A DNA stretch of 64,000 nt from Sphingobium scionense (GTDB taxonomy: Bacteria; Pseudomonadota; Alphaproteobacteria; Sphingomonadales; Sphingomonadaceae). The position numbers were made by a program, and so were the translations under genes. Position 1 is the first letter of the stretch. The number at the start of each line of letters is the position of its first letter. The DNA lies in NCBI RefSeq assembly GCF_014197035.1, contig NZ_JACIEU010000019.1, positions 1 to 64,000 of the forward strand. The letters run 5' to 3'. The notes under the pieces were generated by a model. That model ran no database searches and was not told where the DNA came from. It saw only the letters and a list, made by a program, of their open reading frames with translations. Positions 51,050 through 58,806 of the stretch are shown here, one piece after another.

Positions 51050-53509
51050 TCAGAAGGAGAATTTGATCGTGCCGCCCCAGGTCTGGGGATCGCCGACCTG
51101 GCCGGCGATCAGGCCGGTATTGCCCGGTGCGACCTGGAGGTTTTCGATATAGTTGACGTCGAAGGCATTGCGCACCCAGCCGAACACGTCGAAGCCGTCA
51201 CCCCGGAAACCGGCACGGAAGTTGGTCAGGGCATAGCCCTTCACTTCGGTGTAGATCGACGGCGAGGCGTTGGAATTCCAGTGCGATCGATAATTGCCGT
51301 CTACGCCCAGATAGAGCTGACCGTCCTTCGCCAGCAGATTGACCGGAATGTTATATTCCGCGCCGTAGGAGAAGGCCCATTTCGACACGCCGGGCAGATC
51401 CTGACCCGAAATGTCGCACTGACGTGGGCTGAGGGCGCCGGGAACACCAGCCTGCGAATAGTCGGCCGCTTGTCCAGCCGGCTGCAACGTGCCGCCGGAC
51501 AGTTCGGGCGGGCAGGGGGCGTTGGTGAACTTCTTGTACTTGGCGTCGGTATAGGCGCCATTGGCATAGGCGGTGAACCGGTCGCTGGCGACGATCTTGA
51601 AATCCGCCTCGATGCCCTGCGAGCGGACCTTTTCGGCGTTGGCAAGATAGCCGCGCACGGTGCCGAACTGGCCGCCATTCACCGTCGCCTGGAAATTCTT
51701 GATCTCCGTGCGGAAGGCGGTGAGGTTGAAGGTCGCACGGCGATCCCAGAACTGGGTCTTGAGGCCGACTTCATAATGATTGACCGATTCCGGCTTCACC
51801 GTGCTGGCGTCGTAATTGACCGTATTGTCTGCATTGAGCGGCAGGCCATTCTGGTTGATGCCCAGCGTCTTGAAGCTCTTCGCATAGGTCGCATAGGCCA
51901 GCACATCGCGGGCGACCTTGTAATTGACGTTGAAGTCGTAGGTGAAGTTCCAGGCGCTGTCGGACGGCGAGCTGACCTGCGGCTGGTAGACGCCGCACTG
52001 CTGGGTCGTGCCCTTGATGGTGCCAGGTTCCGCAACCGTGGTGCAACTGATGGCCTGGCCCTGCGCGTTGGTGACGACACGCTGGTAGAAGCCGGACTTC
52101 TTGTCATAGTTGAGGCGCACGCCGGGCTGGATGGTCAGGGCATCCGTAACCTTCCAGCTGAGCTGGCCGAACAGGGCTGCGCTGTCGGCCTTGAGGTACT
52201 GGGTGTTGCTGGCGGTCAGGCCCGATAGCGTCGCCGGGATATTGGCAGGGTTGGTCGGATCGGTCGATGGCGCAAGGCTCCATTGAGCCGCGTCGTCGCC
52301 CTGCTGCTCGGTGCCCTGGGTGTCGATCCGCTGCTTGAAGCCGAACAGGCCGACGACGAAGTCGACGTCCTTGCTCTCGTAATTATAGCGGAATTCCTGG
52401 CTATACTGGTCCTGCTGCGACGGGTTCTGCGATTTGGACACGATCGACAAGCCAGTGAAGTCGCGGTCATTTTCCGGCTTCCAGTCCCAGAAACGCCAGG
52501 CGGTGACGGAGGTCAGCGTGCCGGGGCCGATGTCCCATTTGATCTTGGCCGATGCGCCGCCAATCTTGTTGCCGGCGTTGAGGTTGGAATCGAGGTCGGT
52601 CAGCCGGTCATAGGGATTGCGGCTGGGCACGACATAGCCCTGCGCAGCGGCCAGCGCGTCATATTGGCGGTTGAGCGGGCGCTGGGTCTTGCCGACGCGC
52701 ACGAAGGTCGTGCCGCAGCATTCGGGGTCCTGCTTGCTGTAATCGCCCGACAGGGTGATGCTGAAATCGTCATTGGGCTTGAACAGCAACTGGCCGCGAA
52801 TGCCCAGATTATCCTGTTCGTTGATCCAGCGCTGGCTGGTCACATTGTAGAGCGTGCCGCGACGGCTGGTCGCGGCCACCGCGACGCGCGCGGCGATCGT
52901 GTCGGTCAGCGGGCCGGAAATGGCGGCTTTGGCCTGCTTGTAGTTCAAATTGCCGACGGTCAGCTCGGCGCGGCCCTCGAAATCGAAGGTCGGCTGGTTG
53001 GTCGTGATGTTGATCGCGCCGGCGGTGGTGTTCTTGCCATAGAGCGTGCCCTGGGGGCCGCGCAGCACTTCTACCTGGTTGACGTCGAGAAAGTCGAAGG
53101 TCGCGGCGGCGACGCGGCTGTTATAGACATCGTCGACATAGATGCCGACGCCCTGTTCGAAGCCGTCGCTGGTGAGGCCGAAGGGCACGCCAAGGCCGCG
53201 GATATTGACCGAGGTGTTGCGCGGATTGGTGGTATAGACCTGCAGCGTCGGCGCGAGCTGCTGCAGCTTCACGATGTTGAAGTTGCCGGTCGCCTCGATG
53301 CTGTCGCCCTTCACCACGGAAATGGCCAAGGGCACTTCCTGCGCGGTTTCCTGGCGGCGGCGGGCGGTGACGACGATCACGTCGCCGCGTGGGCTGCTGG
53401 CCTGCTGATCGCCATCAACGGCGGGTTGGGCGGCTTCGGCCGCAAAGACGGCAGGCGTGACAAAAGAAGCGCTCGCCACGCTGGCGAGCAACAGAAAACG
53501 CGCAATCAT
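51050..53509 (-). CDS. TonB-dependent outer-membrane receptor (third)
   Basis: An 819-residue receptor. The start at 53509 has AAGGGGAAG in front and opens with a signal peptide (MIARFLLLASVASASFVTPAVFA). A TonB box (GDVIVVTARRRQETAQEVPLAIS) is followed by the plug (VNIRGLGVPFGLTSDGFEQGVGIYVDDVYNSR, VLRGPQGTLYGKNTTAGAINITT) and a barrel ending WGGTIKFSF. Cysteine pairs in outer loops (DPECCG; CPPELSG...RQCD) suggest disulfides. It lies downstream of a YezD-like gene and a hydrolase gene, not next to iron-uptake genes. YezD-like proteins are linked to sulfur-starvation operons, so a sulfonate or sulfate-ester ligand is one possibility; this is inference only. Confidence 0.9.
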   Translation of the reverse strand: MIARFLLLASVASASFVTPAVFAAEAAQPAVDGDQQASSPRGDVIVVTARRRQETAQEVPLAISVVKGDSIEATGNFNIVKLQQLAPTLQVYTTNPRNTSVNIRGLGVPFGLTSDGFEQGVGIYVDDVYNSRVAAATFDFLDVNQVEVLRGPQGTLYGKNTTAGAINITTNQPTFDFEGRAELTVGNLNYKQAKAAISGPLTDTIAARVAVAATSRRGTLYNVTSQRWINEQDNLGIRGQLLFKPNDDFSITLSGDYSKQDPECCGTTFVRVGKTQRPLNRQYDALAAAQGYVVPSRNPYDRLTDLDSNLNAGNKIGGASAKIKWDIGPGTLTSVTAWRFWDWKPENDRDFTGLSIVSKSQNPSQQDQYSQEFRYNYESKDVDFVVGLFGFKQRIDTQGTEQQGDDAAQWSLAPSTDPTNPANIPATLSGLTASNTQYLKADSAALFGQLSWKVTDALTIQPGVRLNYDKKSGFYQRVVTNAQGQAISCTTVAEPGTIKGTTQQCGVYQPQVSSPSDSAWNFTYDFNVNYKVARDVLAYATYAKSFKTLGINQNGLPLNADNTVNYDASTVKPESVNHYEVGLKTQFWDRRATFNLTAFRTEIKNFQATVNGGQFGTVRGYLANAEKVRSQGIEADFKIVASDRFTAYANGAYTDAKYKKFTNAPCPPELSGGTLQPAGQAADYSQAGVPGALSPRQCDISGQDLPGVSKWAFSYGAEYNIPVNLLAKDGQLYLGVDGNYRSHWNSNASPSIYTEVKGYALTNFRAGFRGDGFDVFGWVRNAFDVNYIENLQVAPGNTGLIAGQVGDPQTWGGTIKFSF

Positions 53510-53599
53510 GTTCTTCCCCTTGGTTCCGGAGGTCCGGTGATGTTTTGATCGCGGCGTTTCCGGTGGTCCGGTCAAAGCCGTGCTGGGGTCGTCCCTGGT

Positions 53600-53624
53600 G
53601 ATGCGGCGTCCCCAGTGCCGCATC
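53600..53624 (-). promoter_or_regulatory. Leader hairpin between yezD-like and TonB receptor genes
   Basis: GATGCGGC (53600-53607) and GCCGCATC (53617-53624) are a perfect inverted repeat in the 169-base leader of the TonB receptor gene. It has no T-run and is about 90 bases upstream of the start. It may be an RNA structure in the leader or a DNA operator; I cannot match it to a known riboswitch. Confidence 0.3.
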
Positions 53625-53678
53625 GGCATGCCATCCCCGACATGCCCTGATTCTTGCGCTTGTCCTCCCGTTGATTGG

Positions 53679-53867
53679 TCAGGCGGTCAGGCGCGTCTTT
53701 TCTGTAACGTCGATCTGCACGACGCGGGCGTCGTGGACGGTCAGCGTGATGGAGCCAAAGCGCAGTCCTTCCAGCACGTCGCGCACCTTGTCGATGCTGG
53801 CGATGATGTCGGGACGCTGCCCTTCAGGGCGGCTGTGGCGAAGTTCGATGGTTCGGTGTTCGGTCAT
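53679..53867 (-). CDS. YezD-family small protein (DUF2292)
   Basis: A 62-residue protein. The C-terminal half, DKVRDVLEGLRFGSITLTVHDARVVQIDVTEKTRL, fits the YezD/DUF2292 pattern (a helix, then LxxLxxGSIxLxVxDxxVVQI.xTEK). Members are found with sulfonate and sulfate uptake genes; in Bacillus yezD lies in a sulfur-controlled operon. The biochemical role is unknown. It lies between an RBBP9-type hydrolase gene, from which it is separated by a strong terminator, and the TonB receptor gene, so it probably has its own promoter and is cotranscribed with the receptor. Confidence 0.8.
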   Translation of the reverse strand: MTEHRTIELRHSRPEGQRPDIIASIDKVRDVLEGLRFGSITLTVHDARVVQIDVTEKTRLTA

Positions 53868-53928
53868 GTAAAATCCCTCTTGCCGCTTCTTAACTCAACC
53901 GCATCAGTAGACAAAAAAGCAAATATAA

Positions 53929-53958
53929 GGGGCGCGCAAGATTCTCTTGTCGCGCCCC
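53929..53958 (-). terminator. Rho-independent terminator of the RBBP9-type hydrolase gene
   Basis: On the minus strand a hairpin GGGGCGCG...CGCGCCCC with an extended inner stem (CAAGA/TCTTG, one bulged base) is followed by a T-rich tract ending in TTTTTT (to 53912). It lies 21 bases after the hydrolase stop. Confidence 0.85.
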
Positions 53959-53978
53959 GGCGATGTCTGAGGCCGCTA

Positions 53979-54647
53979 TCAACTCGTCATGTGCAGACTG
54001 TTTGATTGGCGATCGAGCCGGGCCATCGGCATGGCCGGGCGCATCTGGCGCACGGCGGACGCCTGTTCCTGCGCATTATCGATCAGCCGTTCGAGCAGCG
54101 CCTGGCCAAAGCCCCAGGCACCCAGCCCCGAATCCGCGTTGATATGGCCGCTATGGCCGGCATCGACGAACTGGCTGCCCCAGTTCTTGCCGACGCTGTG
54201 GGCGCGTTCGAAGAAGATATAGGGATCGTTGCGACTGGCGACGAGGATGGACGGGAAGGGCAGGGGCGTGCGCGGCGTCGGGCCGAAGCCGCCGATCGTC
54301 TCGGGCGTTTCCATCCGGTCGCAATCGGGCGGGGCCACCAGCAGCGCGCCGGTCACCGGCCAGCCATAAGCCTGGCTTTGCAGGGCACCCCACCAGGCAA
54401 CGGCCAGGCAACCCAGGCTGTGCGCGGCGAGGATGACCGGACCGTCGGCCTGACGAATGGCGGCGTCGAGCCGCGTGACCCAGGCATTGCGATTGGGGCT
54501 GGCCCAACTGCCCAGGTCGACTCGCTGGCAATCGCCGCGTCCATTTTCCCACAATGTCTGCCAATGATCGGGGCCGCTATTGTTGAGGCCAGGGATGGTC
54601 AATACAACCGGCTGGCGCGCGTCACCCGCATGTCCGAATCGCTCCAT
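53979..54647 (-). CDS. RBBP9/YdeN-family alpha/beta hydrolase
   Basis: A 222-residue serine hydrolase. The N-terminal LTIPGLNNSGPDHWQTLWE and the nucleophile elbow LAAHSLGCLAVAWW (HSLG with Ser), a GALLVAPPDCDR acid region and VDAGHSGHINADSGLGAWGFG with the catalytic His are characteristic of RBBP9/YdeN proteins. These act on small ester or amide substrates not well defined in bacteria. A palindrome TACTAT-N4-ATAGTA lies upstream and a strong terminator downstream, so it is a single regulated gene. Its neighbour is the yezD-TonB receptor pair, which may point to a shared sulfur-related regulation. Confidence 0.85.
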   Translation of the reverse strand: MERFGHAGDARQPVVLTIPGLNNSGPDHWQTLWENGRGDCQRVDLGSWASPNRNAWVTRLDAAIRQADGPVILAAHSLGCLAVAWWGALQSQAYGWPVTGALLVAPPDCDRMETPETIGGFGPTPRTPLPFPSILVASRNDPYIFFERAHSVGKNWGSQFVDAGHSGHINADSGLGAWGFGQALLERLIDNAQEQASAVRQMRPAMPMARLDRQSNSLHMTS

Positions 54648-54687
54648 GATGAGATCCTCGTCCTATATTCTGAGCCTCTCAAGATAA

Positions 54688-54703
54688 TACTATTCATATA
54701 GTA
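54688..54703. promoter_or_regulatory. AT-rich palindrome upstream of RBBP9-type hydrolase
   Basis: TACTAT-TCAT-ATAGTA, perfect 6-base arms, about 40-56 bases upstream of the hydrolase start codon. Reading on the minus strand, TTGTCTACT overlaps it and recurs upstream of the yezD-like gene (near 53905-53913), so both may have the same control element. Confidence 0.4.
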
Positions 54704-54818
54704 GACAATGGGCGAGCGTCGAAATGTGTCAGAATCTGGGCAACCTGAATGGCAGATAAACGGGCGCACCCGATCGTGGGATACGCGCCCGCATCAAGTC
54801 TATGATCCGGCGGGAAAA

Positions 54819-55184
54819 TTACCAAGGATAGATCAGCCCATAATATTGGTAGACGTTGCGACCATAGGCATCGTCGAAGGCGGGACGGTCCTCGTCAAGA
54901 TAATGGGGGGCCTGTTCCAGCACTTCCCTGGCCAGTTCGATCACGTAGCCGCCCTTATCCGTGTCGTAGGCCAGCATCGACCAGGGTAGCGGATAATGTA
55001 CATGGCCCATGCCCAGAAAGCCGCCGAAAGACAGCAGCGCATAGCGAACCTGGCCGCTACGCTTATCGACCATGAAATGGGATATCTTGCCCAGCTTGTC
55101 GCCCTGGCGATTGTAGACGACCGTGCCCTCGACCCGGTCGGATGCGATCAGGTCATGGCGATATTCGCTCACTATGTCGGTCAT
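54819..55184 (-). CDS. PRC-barrel domain protein
   Basis: A 121-residue cytosolic protein with one PRC-barrel (residues about 8-85): DLIASDRVEGTVVYNRQGDKLGKISHFMVDKRSGQVRYALLSFGGFLGMGHVHYPLPWSMLAYD, a form common in alphaproteobacteria. The C-terminus is acidic and rich in Tyr (YLDEDRPAFDDAYGRNVYQYYGL). PRC-barrels occur in photosystem reaction centres and RNA-processing proteins; stand-alone forms are often stress-related with no known reaction. The start at 55184 is used because GGAGAG precedes it by 6 bases. It is divergent from osmC. Confidence 0.85.
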   Translation of the reverse strand: MTDIVSEYRHDLIASDRVEGTVVYNRQGDKLGKISHFMVDKRSGQVRYALLSFGGFLGMGHVHYPLPWSMLAYDTDKGGYVIELAREVLEQAPHYLDEDRPAFDDAYGRNVYQYYGLIYPW

Positions 55185-55270
55185 TGTCACTCTCCTGCAA
55201 AAACATTCTATTCTGGTGCAACCATGGGGAACCGGTGGGGTTCCTCCGCTTCACAGCAAGGAGCATCGGC

Positions 55271-55702
55271 ATGAAGATCAATCGTAGCGGTTCGGCAGCC
55301 TGGAGTGGTGGCCTGAAGGATGGCAAGGGCACGATCTCGACCCAGAGCGGGGCGCTCGACGCCTATCCCTATGGCTTCGCCACCCGGTTCGAGGGCGTGC
55401 CCGGCAGCAATCCGGAAGAACTGATCGCGGCGGCCCATGCCTCCTGCTTCACCATGGCATTGTCGCTGATCCTGGGCGAAGCCGGGCTGACGGCGGAGAA
55501 GATGGAGACGAGCGCGGTCGTCACGCTGGAGCAGCAGGAGGGTGGATTTGCCATCACCGCGAGCAAGCTGACGCTGAAGGCCAAGATTCCCGGCGCCGAC
55601 GATGCGACCTTCCAGGAACTGGCGGCGAAGGCGAAGGCCGGATGCCCGGTATCGAAACTGCTGAAGGCCGATATCAGCCTGGACGCGGAACTGCTGGCCT
55701 AA
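55271..55702 (+). CDS. osmC: OsmC-family peroxiredoxin
   Basis: A 143-residue protein of the OsmC/Ohr family, closest to OsmC. It has the first catalytic Cys in ELIAAAHASCFTMALSLIL and the second in AKAKAGCPVSKLL, and the N-terminal INRSGSAAWSGGLKDGKGTISTQSGAL. Such enzymes reduce organic hydroperoxides with a dithiol relay. The start at 55271 has AAGGAGC in front; the frame upstream is open but not coding. Its stop overlaps the converging DMT transporter by 4 bases. A divergent PRC-barrel gene lies upstream, and stress control of both is plausible. Confidence 0.92.
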   Translation: MKINRSGSAAWSGGLKDGKGTISTQSGALDAYPYGFATRFEGVPGSNPEELIAAAHASCFTMALSLILGEAGLTAEKMETSAVVTLEQQEGGFAITASKLTLKAKIPGADDATFQELAAKAKAGCPVSKLLKADISLDAELLA

Positions 55703-56604
55703 CCTGCCGCGATACGCCTGGCGTGGCGATGTTCACGCCAGGCGATATAGAGGCCGCTGGCGATGATCAGCGCCGCGCCGACCCAGGTGGTCCACATCGG
55801 CCAGTCGCCCCAGATCGCCCAGCCCAGCAGGGTGGTCCACAGGATCGAGCTATAATCCATCGGCAGCACCACCGACACCGGCGCCCAGCGCAGCGCTGCG
55901 GTGAGGCAGAGCTGCGCAATGCCGCCGAACAGGCCGATCATCAGCAACAGGCCCCAGGTCTGCGCGTCGTGCGGTTGGCCATAGAAGAGCATGCCTATGC
56001 CGAGCGGCGGCACGGACAGGGCGGTGAACCAGAAGACGACGACTCCCGCGCTCTCGGTGCGGCCCAGTTCCCGCAGCACCAGGCTGACGCTGGCTGTCAC
56101 CAGCGCGGCGGTGATGGCAACGGCAACGCCCATGGGCGGAAAATGGCCGCCTTCGGGCCGGACCATGATGAGTACGCCCAGAAAGCCGATCAGGACGGCG
56201 GCCCAGCGGTGGATGCCGGTCGGTTCGCGCAGGATCAGCGCCGACAGGATCGTGCCGAAGATCGGCATGGTGAAGCCGATCGTCGTCGCCTCGGCCGGCG
56301 GCAGCAGGATGTAGGACAGGAAGTTGAGCGCCATGCCGGTGAGGCCGATGACCATGCGGGTCGCATGGACACTGATCCGCCGGGTGCGGATGGCGCCGAT
56401 GCCGCTGCTCATCGCGAGCCAGGCGAAGACCACGGGCAGGGCAAGCGCTTGACGGTAGAAGAGGGTTTCGACCAGATGGACGCCATGGGCGTCGGCGACC
56501 CGGCCGGTCACGAACATCACCGCCAGGCAGACCACCGCGATCAGGCGCAGGCCGATGGCGAAGAGCGGGCGATGCGGGCGGGACGGGGCGGCGGCGCTGG
56601 ACAC
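55699..56604 (-). CDS. DMT-family (EamA) transporter
   Basis: A 301-residue, 10-helix drug/metabolite transporter with two EamA repeats: LRLIAVVCLAVMFVTGRVADAHGVHLVETLFYRQALALPVVFAWLAM and, in the second half, GVAVAITAALVTASVSLVLRELGRTESAGVVVFWFTALSVPPLGIGMLFY. RhaT-type and amino acid exporters belong here. GTG at 56604 with AAGGAAG in front is the likely start. It converges with osmC. It is a single gene and its substrate is unknown. Confidence 0.88.
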   Translation of the reverse strand: MSSAAAPSRPHRPLFAIGLRLIAVVCLAVMFVTGRVADAHGVHLVETLFYRQALALPVVFAWLAMSSGIGAIRTRRISVHATRMVIGLTGMALNFLSYILLPPAEATTIGFTMPIFGTILSALILREPTGIHRWAAVLIGFLGVLIMVRPEGGHFPPMGVAVAITAALVTASVSLVLRELGRTESAGVVVFWFTALSVPPLGIGMLFYGQPHDAQTWGLLLMIGLFGGIAQLCLTAALRWAPVSVVLPMDYSSILWTTLLGWAIWGDWPMWTTWVGAALIIASGLYIAWREHRHARRIAAG

Positions 56605-56657
56605 GCCGCTTCCTTAACCCGGTTACGCGATGGCGCAACCGGGCTGGACGGGGTTTC

Positions 56658-57464
56658 TTACTTGAGCGGCTTGCGGAATTTCAGCGTCATGCGGTCGCTT
56701 TCGCCGATCGCGAGATATTTCGCCCTGTCAACTTCGCCGTTACGCAGCGTGGGCGGCAGGGTCCAGACGCCCTTTTCCCAGTCGGCCGTGTCCTTGGGAT
56801 TGGCGTTCACTTCCGATGCGCCGACATATTCGAAGCCCGCGCCTTCCGCGATGCGGCGGATGGTCGAGACCTTGAGATAGCCGCTGCTCTTTTCCAGCGC
56901 CGTGTCGCGATCCTCGGGCAGGCGATGGTCGACGATGCCCAGCGTGCCGCCGGGCTTGAGCATGGCGAAGAAGGCCTTGAAGGTCGCGTCCTCGCTGCCG
57001 CCCATGACCATGTTGTGGACATTGCGGAAGGTCAGCACAGTGTCGACGCTGTCGGCCGGGATGCCGGCGGCTTCCTCGGGATAGGCGACCAGCTTCACCT
57101 TGTCATAGGCCTGCGGCTTTTCGGCCAGGAACTTCTTGTAGCCGTCAAGATAGCGGCCGGTCGGCTGGAGCGCGTAGAAGCTGCCCTTGTCGCGCAGCAG
57201 CGGCGCCAGGATTTCGGTATACCAGCCGCCGCTCGGCGCCCATTCCACCACGGTCTGGCTCGGCGTCACGCCGAAGAAGGCGAGCGTTTCCTGCGGATGG
57301 CGATATTTGTCGCGGGCGACATTGGCCGGGGTACGGCTGGACGCGCCGATGGCGGCTGCCACCGGATCGGCACCATGGCCGGCATGCTGGGCGACGGCCG
57401 CGCCCAGCGGCAGGAGGGCGAGGGCAGCGGCAAGCGCGATCGATCGGCGGGGAAAAGCGGACAT
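56658..57464 (-). CDS. Secreted SAM-methyltransferase-fold protein
   Basis: A 268-residue protein with a signal peptide (RRSIALAAALALLPLGAAVAQ), then a class I methyltransferase-like domain: TPSQTVVEWAPSGGWYTEILAPLL (where the usual motif I E.GxGxG is EWAPSGGW), FRNVHNMVMGG, FFAMLKPGGTLGIVDHRL, with a C-terminal FRKPL strand. Exported methyltransferase-like proteins of this kind occur in many sphingomonads and are often called class I SAM-dependent methyltransferases; SAM is not expected outside the cytoplasm, so another role is likely. The start at 57464 follows AGAGGTT. It is downstream of the sigma/anti-sigma genes, with 87 bases between. Confidence 0.8.
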   Translation of the reverse strand: MSAFPRRSIALAAALALLPLGAAVAQHAGHGADPVAAAIGASSRTPANVARDKYRHPQETLAFFGVTPSQTVVEWAPSGGWYTEILAPLLRDKGSFYALQPTGRYLDGYKKFLAEKPQAYDKVKLVAYPEEAAGIPADSVDTVLTFRNVHNMVMGGSEDATFKAFFAMLKPGGTLGIVDHRLPEDRDTALEKSSGYLKVSTIRRIAEGAGFEYVGASEVNANPKDTADWEKGVWTLPPTLRNGEVDRAKYLAIGESDRMTLKFRKPLK

Positions 57465-57551
57465 GGGCAACCTCTCAACGGATCTGGAGCGCAGGGTGTG
57501 CCGTGCCCGCATCGCACTGGCAAGGAAATCCGGTGCTTAGGGGATGGCCGA

Positions 57552-58277
57552 TCAGGACCAACTGCCGGCTATCGATTCCGCGGTGGCGTCGATGGCGGCC
57601 GGCTCATCCTCGCCGGTCAGCGCATAGGACATGTCGCCGCGCCGCCAATAGGCCACCGACTGGGCGCCCTCGCGCACCGAATCCGGCCGCTCGGGCGCGT
57701 CGGTGCGCTGGTGCATGGCATAGATGGACAGGTCGCGCCCTTCGGGTGTGCGCAGCGCGATCAGCAGCGCGGGCGTGCGTTCACCGGGAAAGAGCTGGAC
57801 ATCGGTCACGCGCCAGTCGGCGGGCAGGCCAGGAATGTCGATATGGGTGCTGGCCAATATCTCGCGGGGGTCGAAGCTGGGCGATTCGATCTGTCCCTGC
57901 ATTCGCGCGCGGATCATGGCGACGCGGTGGGAGGTTGCGGCATCGACCACATAGGCGGGCGGCCCGTCGCGCACCATGAGCAGGGCAACGAAGCTTGCCG
58001 CCAACAGGGCAAGGCCGCCGCCGGCGCCGATCGCAAAGCGACGATGGCGCGCGGCGGGCGGGCTGATCGCCACCGCCTGTGTCGCCATTGCCTCGGGCAG
58101 GGGAGAACGATCCTGCGCCAACAGGCGCAGCCCGGTGCGGGCGCTGAGGTTGCCCATCACCTGCGCGGCAAGGTCGGGCCGGCGCGACAGGCGGGTTTCC
58201 ACCGCAAAGCGTCGGCCGGGATCGAGCTGGCCGTCGACATAGGCCATCAGTTCGATCTCCGAAGGATCCTCACTCAT
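57552..58277 (-). CDS. Anti-sigma factor (transmembrane)
   Basis: A 241-residue protein. The N-terminal helical part (IELMAYVDGQLDPGRRFAVETRLSRRPDLAAQVM) is the typical cytosolic anti-sigma domain, followed by a transmembrane helix (RRFAIGAGGGLALLAASFVALLMV) and a periplasmic domain ending in a WRRGDMSYALTGED strand, as in ChrR- or RskA-type regulators, though the zinc-binding HxxxCxxC motif is missing. The start at 58277 has GGGAGGACAGG in front and overlaps the end of the sigma gene by 8 bases. It would hold the ECF sigma at the membrane until a periplasmic signal is met. Confidence 0.85.
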   Translation of the reverse strand: MSEDPSEIELMAYVDGQLDPGRRFAVETRLSRRPDLAAQVMGNLSARTGLRLLAQDRSPLPEAMATQAVAISPPAARHRRFAIGAGGGLALLAASFVALLMVRDGPPAYVVDAATSHRVAMIRARMQGQIESPSFDPREILASTHIDIPGLPADWRVTDVQLFPGERTPALLIALRTPEGRDLSIYAMHQRTDAPERPDSVREGAQSVAYWRRGDMSYALTGEDEPAAIDATAESIAGSWS

Positions 58278-58806
58278 CCTGTCCTCCCACGATGCGCAGC
58301 CGATCGCGCGGCTGCCTGTCCCTGTCCTGTCGCAATGTCGCACGCGCACGGGCAAGGCGCGACATCACCGTGCCGACCGCTATGCCCAGAAGATCGGCGC
58401 TTTCCTGATAGCTCAGCCCCTCGACGACGGTCAGGTGCATGACGGCGCGCTGATGGTCGGGCAGGTCGGCAAAGGCGCGGGCGACCTGCATCAGGTCGGC
58501 GCGCACCTCCTGCTCGGGATCGGCATGATCGACCTGGATCTGGGCAAAGGCCAGATTGCGGCGCGTTTCCGCCGCCTCGCGTCGCTTGGCCGAGATGAAG
58601 ACATTGTGGACGATAGCGAGCAGCCAGCGGCGGCGGCTGCGATCGGGCTGGAACTGGTCGCGCCGTTCGATCGCGCGCATCACGGCGTCCTGCACCACAT
58701 CGTCGGCGGCGACATGGTCGCGCGACAGGGCGCGGGCGTAGCGGCGCATGGCGCGCAGGTCCGCCTCCATTTCCATGTCCGTCCGTTTGCCCGTCATCCA
58801 CATCAT
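58270..58806 (-). CDS. ECF-type RNA polymerase sigma factor
   Basis: A 178-residue sigma-70 family protein. Region 2 (LRAMRRYARALSRDHVAADDVVQDAVMRAIERRDQFQPDRSRRRWLLAIVHNVFISAKRRE) and region 4 (AFADLPDHQRAVMHLTVVEGLSYQESADLLGIAVGTVMSRLARARATLRQ) are both present with a short linker, the ECF arrangement. The cognate anti-sigma is the next gene. Its start codon overlaps the stop of the glycosyltransferase gene (ATGA), an uncommon arrangement that couples it to the upstream glycosyltransferase. Target promoters cannot be named from this window. Confidence 0.92.
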   Translation of the reverse strand: MMWMTGKRTDMEMEADLRAMRRYARALSRDHVAADDVVQDAVMRAIERRDQFQPDRSRRRWLLAIVHNVFISAKRREAAETRRNLAFAQIQVDHADPEQEVRADLMQVARAFADLPDHQRAVMHLTVVEGLSYQESADLLGIAVGTVMSRLARARATLRQDRDRQPRDRLRIVGGQDE

